Origin: Candidatus Thorarchaeota archaeon
GTDB taxonomy: Archaea; Asgardarchaeota; Thorarchaeia; Thorarchaeales; Thorarchaeaceae
Assembly: GCA_018238825.1 (NCBI GenBank)
Contig: JABCSP010000053.1
Span: 1-10,757 of the forward strand
Direction: 5' to 3'
DNA: 10,757 nucleotides
The notes beneath the pieces are model-generated. The model had not been told where the DNA came from. It worked only from the letters and a program-made list of their open reading frames with translations, and did not search any database. This document shows, piece by piece, positions 7,604-10,757 of this stretch; within the stretch, counting starts at the first letter, position 1, and each line of letters opens with the position of its first letter. The position numbers and the translations under genes are program-made.

Positions 7604-7643
7604 TCAGGTTCAGTATATGGTCTTGTTGGGAGTTAATAAGTTC

Positions 7644-7658
7644 ATACAAGAATTGTAT
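7644..7658. repeat. Short hairpin in the putative left end of the tnpB element
   Basis: ATACAA-GAA-TTGTAT is a perfect 6-bp stem with a 3-nt loop, in the non-coding gap between tnpB and S11. Subterminal hairpins are recognition elements in IS200/IS605 transposons. Here the role is inferred from position. Confidence 0.4.
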
Positions 7659-7750
7659 TGGTTTCAATGATGTCCAGATTTGTCCCGGATTTGCGCAGCT
7701 GTTTCGAACCCCTGAAATTCTGAAAATGTATCAGATATTAGTTGGTTAAT

Positions 7751-8152
7751 TTAGACTCGTCTTCCGCGGCGTCCACCACGTTTCCTTGTACCATCGTGTG
7801 GCATAGGAGTGACTTCATCAATAATACCAATTCTTAGACCGGCCCTACTAAGTGCTCTGATTGCCGCTTGAGCACCAGGACCGGGGGTCTTTGGACCATG
7901 GCCACCAGGGGCGCGAACACGGATGTGAATTCCGAATACACCCTTATCTTTGGCCTCTCGGGCTGCTTGAAATGCTGCTTGCATAGCTGCATGGGGTGAT
8001 GATTCATTCCTGTCAGCTTTTACCATCATTCCACCTGTGTATCGAGCAAGGGTTTCTGCGCCTGTGATGTCAGTGATGGTAATGATAGTATCATTGTATG
8101 AAGCAAAAATATGTGCTACTGCCCACTTGTCAGCCTTAATTTTCTCACTCAA
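7751..8152 (-). CDS. rps11: 30S ribosomal protein S11 (uS11)
   Basis: This is a small-subunit platform protein that binds 16S rRNA near the mRNA exit. The sequence is clearly archaeal uS11: KWAVAHIFASYNDTIITITD near the N-terminus, YTGGMMVKADR, SPHAAMQAA, then IHIRVRAPGGHGPKTPGPGA and the basic tail GTRKRGGRRGRR. The reading frame stays open to 8185, inside S4, but the first part of that does not match the family. Two starts are credible. TTG at 8152 has GGAG 9 nt upstream and gives 133 residues beginning MSEKIKADKW; ATG at 8161 is directly against the GGAG and gives 136. I chose the TTG. The start overlaps the S4 stop by 8 bp, so translation is probably coupled. In most archaea rpoD follows; here a tnpB element does. 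Confidence 0.95.
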   Translation of the reverse strand: MSEKIKADKWAVAHIFASYNDTIITITDITGAETLARYTGGMMVKADRNESSPHAAMQAAFQAAREAKDKGVFGIHIRVRAPGGHGPKTPGPGAQAAIRALSRAGLRIGIIDEVTPMPHDGTRKRGGRRGRRV

Positions 8153-8879
8153 GTTTCTCATCTCCGATTGGTGCGACTTCTTCATCAGTTACAGGAGCTG
8201 CTTCTTCTCTAGGTGCAGGCGGTGTAGGTTTAGTTGCCGCAGGAGTTGCTTGAGCTCCGCGTCTATTATCGCGACGACCTCTTCCACCACGTCTATCATC
8301 ACGACGCCCTCTCTGTCGGTCATCAAATTCTTCTGGAGGAGCTACCACTCTTGTTGCTGCATCTGAAGCTGCAATTCGTGCTGGATGTGATTGATCATTT
8401 AGTGAAGATTTGTTTGTGTATTCAATTCGGTCAGCTTCTCCCATGGTGATTAATCTTGCAGGAGTTGTAACTCTAGCACTGTCTAGTCCAATGTGACCGT
8501 GTGCTACAAGTTGTCGGGCATGGTGCATGGATGCGGCCATCCCTTTTCTAAACACAATGGTCTGTAATCTACGTTCAAGAATGTTTTCAAGTGTCAAGTC
8601 GAGAACACTGTCAAGAGAGGGTTCTTCGGTAAGAATTCCGATTTTTGCGAGTTTATCAACCAGCTCTTTCTCGATCTGTTGTCGTTCGGATGGAGGTAGT
8701 GCAAGCATCTGTCTTGCTTGTCTTCTATAATTTGAAAGCTCAGTACTATGCCTCCATAGTTCTCTTTTATTTCTAAGACCAAATGCTCCTATAAGCTCAA
8801 GCTCTTGTTCGAATCTCTCGGTATCATAAGGACGCTTCGGAACAACGTACTTCTTTTTCTGTCTGCGCGGATCACCCAT
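8145..8879 (-). CDS. rps4: 30S ribosomal protein S4 (uS4) with an Arg/Gly-rich C-terminal tail
   Basis: This is a primary 16S rRNA-binding protein that starts assembly of the 30S body. The first 165 residues are a normal archaeal uS4: MGDPRRQKKKY, then RPYDTERFEQELELIGAFGLRNKRELW split across positions 16-42, and an S4 RNA-binding domain (about 103-160) with LERRLQTIVFRKGMA and HARQLVAHGHIGL. It ends at the SHPAR point where most archaeal homologues stop. About 77 extra residues follow. They begin with an Arg/Gly/Asp-rich segment (188-208, repeated RGRR, DDRRGG, RDNRRG), then a Pro/Ala linker and an acidic end (EEAAPVTDEEVAPIGDEKLE). The tail is predicted disordered from its composition and brings the length to 244 against about 170-180. 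S4 starts 16 bp after S13, with a weak AGGGG ribosome site. Confidence 0.95.
   Translation of the reverse strand: MGDPRRQKKKYVVPKRPYDTERFEQELELIGAFGLRNKRELWRHSTELSNYRRQARQMLALPPSERQQIEKELVDKLAKIGILTEEPSLDSVLDLTLENILERRLQTIVFRKGMAASMHHARQLVAHGHIGLDSARVTTPARLITMGEADRIEYTNKSSLNDQSHPARIAASDAATRVVAPPEEFDDRQRGRRDDRRGGRGRRDNRRGAQATPAATKPTPPAPREEAAPVTDEEVAPIGDEKLE
8162..8165 (-). promoter_or_regulatory. Shine-Dalgarno site within S4 that decides the S11 start
   Basis: GGAG on the minus strand, inside the last codons of S4, lies 9 nt from TTG 8152 but touches ATG 8161. This favours the TTG. Confidence 0.45.
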
Positions 8880-8895
8880 TCTTCATAACCCCTAT

Positions 8896-9345
8896 CTATA
8901 AATTCTTCCTTGAAACACCTACTGCCATTCCACCGCGCCCAGTTGTTCTAGTGTGTTGGCCTCTCACCTTAAGACCGAGCGTATGTCTTGTTCCTCTCCA
9001 TGATTTAATTCTACGAAGTCTATCAATATCATTTTTATGAGCAAAATCAAGATCTGAACCAATCAAGTGCATCATCTTTCCAGACATTCTGTCTCTGGGT
9101 CTGTTTACGTACCAATCAGGTAAACCAGCCGCCACAGGATCTTTGATGATTTGTTCAATACCTGCAATGGTTTCATCGGTAATGTATCCTAATCTTTGAC
9201 TTGGATCTAGTTCTAACTGATTGATGATGGACTTAGATATTCTAAGACCCACTCCCTTGATTTTTGTAAGTCCTTGGAGTAGGTTCTCTTGTCCATCTAT
9301 GTCTGCGCTTGCGACACGTACGATATGTTTGTATTCTTGAGACAT
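8896..9345 (-). CDS. rps13: 30S ribosomal protein S13 (uS13)
   Basis: This small-subunit head protein contacts the P-site tRNA and the large subunit. Archaeal uS13 features run throughout: YKHIVRVASADIDG at the start, the helix-two-turn-helix segment GLTKIKGVGLRISKSI, then PDWYVNRPRD, the archaeal insertion DLDFAHKNDIDRLRRI, and the basic tail KVRGQHTRTTGRGG. The frame opens at an ATG at 9360 with no ribosome site. The ATG at 9345 has GAGGA 8 nt upstream and gives 149 residues, the usual length, so it is preferred. It is the first gene of the S13-S4-S11 cluster, with a TATA-type promoter about 50-65 bp upstream. Confidence 0.96.
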   Translation of the reverse strand: MSQEYKHIVRVASADIDGQENLLQGLTKIKGVGLRISKSIINQLELDPSQRLGYITDETIAGIEQIIKDPVAAGLPDWYVNRPRDRMSGKMMHLIGSDLDFAHKNDIDRLRRIKSWRGTRHTLGLKVRGQHTRTTGRGGMAVGVSRKNL

Positions 9346-9353
9346 GGTCGTTA

Positions 9354-9358
9354 TCCTC
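9354..9358 (-). promoter_or_regulatory. Shine-Dalgarno site of S13
   Basis: GAGGA on the minus strand is 8 nt before ATG 9345. It overlaps the upstream ATG at 9360, arguing that the first ATG is not used. Confidence 0.55.
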
Positions 9359-9390
9359 ATTCTAACTGGCTAGAGGCTTGTTCGCCTATT

Positions 9391-9424
9391 TTGCGATACT
9401 TATAACCATTACCATTGCGATACT
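9391..9424. repeat. 10-bp direct repeat flanking the S13 TATA box
   Basis: TTGCGATACT occurs exactly at 9391-9400 and again at 9415-9424, a 24-bp period. One copy overlaps the downstream end of the TATA box and the other lies upstream of it, in the gap between two divergent genes. It may be an operator or duplicated promoter element. No function is shown. Confidence 0.55.
9397..9408 (-). promoter_or_regulatory. TATA-type promoter of the S13-S4-S11 cluster
   Basis: The minus strand reads GGTTATAAGTAT, a good archaeal TATA box (TTATAAG). Transcription would start about 25 bp downstream, near 9375, leaving a leader of about 30 nt before S13. Confidence 0.6.
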
Positions 9425-9478
9425 ACTTTGTGCAGGTCCTTAAAGGTAGTAGAAGGATATTATCGTATAGGGATCATT

Positions 9479-9856
9479 TTGTTAACCGAACCTAAAATTA
9501 CGCCATCTGTTCTAGCTGCTATTCCTGATGTATTGAAGAACTATCTTCTTGAAGCAGTGATGAAGCAATCCACTAGAAAGAGAAAAAGCATGCTCATCTC
9601 TAGTAATGGTTTAGCCAACAGATTCATGTTTACAAGGTGGGGAATTCGGGCTTCTCAAAGGAAACGGTACAAGAATCTATTTTCTAAAATTCGACAGCAA
9701 TGCAGAACATATTTTCACTATCTTCTTAGTACGGGACAAATAACATGTATGAATGGAACGGACACTATTAGATTTGGAGTCTACAAGTTTGACGAAGTAC
9801 GTGGAAATATGATTTTTGGGTTTGTCTTCAGTGATAACGAATCTCCCTTTTGCTAG
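9479..9856 (+). CDS. Small hypothetical protein, about 125 residues, unrecognised
   Basis: I do not recognise this protein. It is the only plus-strand gene I support, divergent from S13. The sequence is basic and soluble, with an N-terminal helical region (SVLAAIPDVLKNYLLEAVM), a cluster of basic residues (STRKRKSM; RASQRKRYKNLFSKIRQQ) and a C-terminal strand-rich part (DTIRFGVYKFDE, GNMIFGFVF). The start is uncertain. The frame is open from a TTG at 9428. The TTG at 9479 has AGGG 6 nt upstream and a TATA-like CCTTAAAGG about 35 bp upstream (9438-9446), so I prefer it. The first ATG is at 9560, which would leave 99 residues. The stop overlaps the stop of the convergent GTPase gene by 3 bp, and both use the same CTAG. 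The lack of a recognised family keeps confidence moderate. Confidence 0.55.
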   Translation: MLTEPKITPSVLAAIPDVLKNYLLEAVMKQSTRKRKSMLISSNGLANRFMFTRWGIRASQRKRYKNLFSKIRQQCRTYFHYLLSTGQITCMNGTDTIRFGVYKFDEVRGNMIFGFVFSDNESPFC

Positions 9857-10101
9857 ATGAAACTGAGCAGCTCTTCTGAAGGAATTTCTGGGACTTCCAA
9901 ATCAAAATGATTACAGAGTACTTCTGTAAGACTTCCGAGTAATTTATTTCTGAATGCCAAGTCTACAGCAACCATAGACCGGGCTTCAACTCCCATTACC
10001 TTGCTTATGGCAGATGGGTCTAAAGCGTTAGCTAAATCTTGCTTGTTGGCAATCACTGTTATTGGGATATCTGGACAGTCTTTCACAATTTGAGAATACA
10101 T
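9853..10101 (-). CDS. C-terminal part of a small GTPase, separated by a frame break
   Basis: This 82-codon frame holds the second half of the GTPase begun upstream. It carries DIPITVIANKQDL, the guanine-specifying G4 motif NKQD (about residues 19-22), in a form typical of Arf/Sar-like proteins, then the final helices (NKLLGSLTEVLCNHFDLE). On its own it cannot bind nucleotide because it lacks the P-loop and DxxG. The ATG at 10101 has no ribosome site and overlaps the A7 run. Independent translation is therefore unlikely. It is better read as the -1-frame continuation of the upstream fragment, which joins smoothly as ISAKK-MYSQIVKDCPD. The stop shares a CTAG with the convergent plus-strand gene. 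Confidence 0.7.
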   Translation of the reverse strand: MYSQIVKDCPDIPITVIANKQDLANALDPSAISKVMGVEARSMVAVDLAFRNKLLGSLTEVLCNHFDLEVPEIPSEELLSFI

Positions 10102-10730
10102 TTTTTTGCAGAAATAATATTCTTCAGACTGGAATCAGTGATTAGGAAGAACATGTCAATAACTGTGAAATCTCGCATTCGCTCATATTGATCATCACCA
10201 GCAAAATCTATCACAAGAATTTGATAGCTGCCAAAACGAAGTTCTTCCAAAGTTTCCATGTTCAGAGAGATTGTAGGTATATGCTCCTCAGGGGCCTGCT
10301 TTCCAATAAGTAGATGTAATAACGATGTTTTTCCAACACCACTTTCTCCAACAAAAGCAATCACTAAAGGACTGTAGATATATTGGGACATTATCTCGTC
10401 GTAGTTTTTCTTAATGTATCCTATTTTCTCCTTACTCAATATTGACCTCAGTGATTGAGCGGCGCGATTTATCTTGTTGATTATTTCATCATCTGGTTCA
10501 TGAAGGTCTGTAACAAAAATGACTATTCCAGTACCACATTCTCGACTAAAGAATTTGAACTCCTCAAGCACAGCTGGTTTGTATTTCAGACGTTCAGATT
10601 TTTCAATCAGACTGTTGAATTCACGGAGATACTTGTTAATTTTTGCTCGTGGAATTGGATCTGCCCAGTATTCGGAAGAAGCAATCTTACGCCGGCTTGC
10701 TGCATTGATCAAGACGGTACTGTATATCAT
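10083..10730 (-). CDS. Small Ras/Arf-like GTPase with an N-terminal longin-like region; reading frame broken at an A7 run
   Basis: Small GTPases are nucleotide-dependent switches; Asgard archaea have many. Residues 1-115 resemble a longin fold in their pattern: strand MIYSTVLIN, strand RKIASSEYW, helix RAKINKYLREFNSLIEK, strands EEFKFFSREC and GTGIVIFVTD, helix EIINKINRAAQSLRSIL. The GTPase domain follows with P-loop GESGVGKTS (128-136), switch I Thr in HIPTIS (about T153) and switch II DFAGDDQYE (D175-G178). Asp replaces the usual catalytic Gln after DxxG. The frame ends after ISAKKCILKL, just past GCAAAAAAATG (A7 at 10101-10107). A -1 shift there, or one extra A, continues into the 9853-10101 frame and gives a complete protein of about 292 residues. 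ATG 10730 has an AAGGA-rich leader. Possible explanations are an assembly indel, mutation, or programmed frameshift. Confidence 0.8.
   Translation of the reverse strand: MIYSTVLINAASRRKIASSEYWADPIPRAKINKYLREFNSLIEKSERLKYKPAVLEEFKFFSRECGTGIVIFVTDLHEPDDEIINKINRAAQSLRSILSKEKIGYIKKNYDEIMSQYIYSPLVIAFVGESGVGKTSLLHLLIGKQAPEEHIPTISLNMETLEELRFGSYQILVIDFAGDDQYERMRDFTVIDMFFLITDSSLKNIISAKKCILKL
10101..10107 (-). other. A7 slippery run at the GTPase frame break
   Basis: In the zero frame the codons are GCA AAA AAA TGT, so the heptamer A-AAA-AAA is a canonical -1 slippery site. Slipping back by one gives ATG TAT TCT, in frame with the rest of the GTPase. Homopolymers are also common sequencing-error sites. 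Confidence 0.6.
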
Positions 10731-10757
10731 GTTACTATTTTCCTTTCCTTACTGGTA

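Larger units (their letters stand above)
6372..7691 (-). mobile_element. Orphan IS605/IS1341-type tnpB element, approximate limits
   Basis: The limits are estimates. The left end, upstream of tnpB, is placed in the 147-bp gap between tnpB and S11, which contains a small hairpin and a TGTCC-bearing repeat (7671-7691). The right end is placed at the junction with the 271-residue gene, where inverted and tandem repeats cluster (6372-6404). This class inserts without target duplication, so the boundaries cannot be fixed without an empty-site homologue. Confidence 0.5.

Noticed and set aside
6370..7700. Target-site duplication or a tnpA gene for the tnpB element
   Set aside because: No HUH/Y1 transposase sequence is present, and no convincing duplication flanks the element, as expected for IS605-class elements.
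6828..7749. Several plus-strand frames opposite tnpB and its upstream gap
   Set aside because: They follow from the low stop frequency opposite tnpB; none has a start signal or a protein-like pattern.
8037..8782. Frames overlapping S11 and S4 on both strands
   Set aside because: The ribosomal proteins fully explain this DNA; the frames are low-complexity or serine/leucine-rich shadows.
1..10757. CRISPR array, tRNA or rRNA genes
   Set aside because: No regularly spaced repeats, no tRNA cloverleaf or T-arm signature and no rRNA-like segment were seen by eye; the window is almost fully accounted for by protein genes.

Overview
This window is archaeal chromosomal DNA, most likely from an Asgard archaeon, with a Thorarchaeia-type genome as one possibility. 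Three things support this. The ribosomal proteins S13, S4 and S11 are archaeal in sequence and in order. A Ras/Arf-like small GTPase with an N-terminal longin-like region, a type abundant in Asgard genomes, sits at the right end. The promoter sites look archaeal (TATA box, Shine-Dalgarno motifs, frequent TTG starts). The lineage is inferred; there is no rRNA here to confirm it.

Left half (1-5565, minus strand): a peptide/nickel-type (Dpp/Opp) ABC importer. Reading leftwards, it runs from a membrane-anchored solute-binding protein, through a hairpin plus T-rich tract, to permease DppB, an unusually long permease DppC, and the ATPase DppD, which runs off the window edge. The binding protein captures substrate outside the cell, DppB and DppC form the channel, and DppD, probably with a DppF beyond the edge, powers import. 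Two adjacent perfect 10-bp palindromes lie just upstream of the candidate promoter.

Middle (5566-7750, minus strand): an unrecognised 271-residue soluble protein, then an orphan IS605/IS1341-type TnpB with all RuvC and zinc-finger residues but no TnpA. The end of tnpB overlaps the start of the 271-residue gene by 8 bp, and the element's right end probably lies at that junction.

Right half (7751-10757): the S13-S4-S11 ribosomal cluster on the minus strand, with a clear TATA box and a 10-bp direct repeat around it. S4 carries a long arginine/glycine-rich disordered tail. The rpoD gene that normally follows S11 in archaea is absent, and the TnpB element sits there instead. Divergent from S13 is a small unrecognised plus-strand gene. 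It meets, tail to tail and sharing a CTAG, a small GTPase gene on the minus strand whose reading frame is broken at a run of seven A residues. That break could be a sequencing indel, a real mutation, or a programmed -1 frameshift or slippage site.
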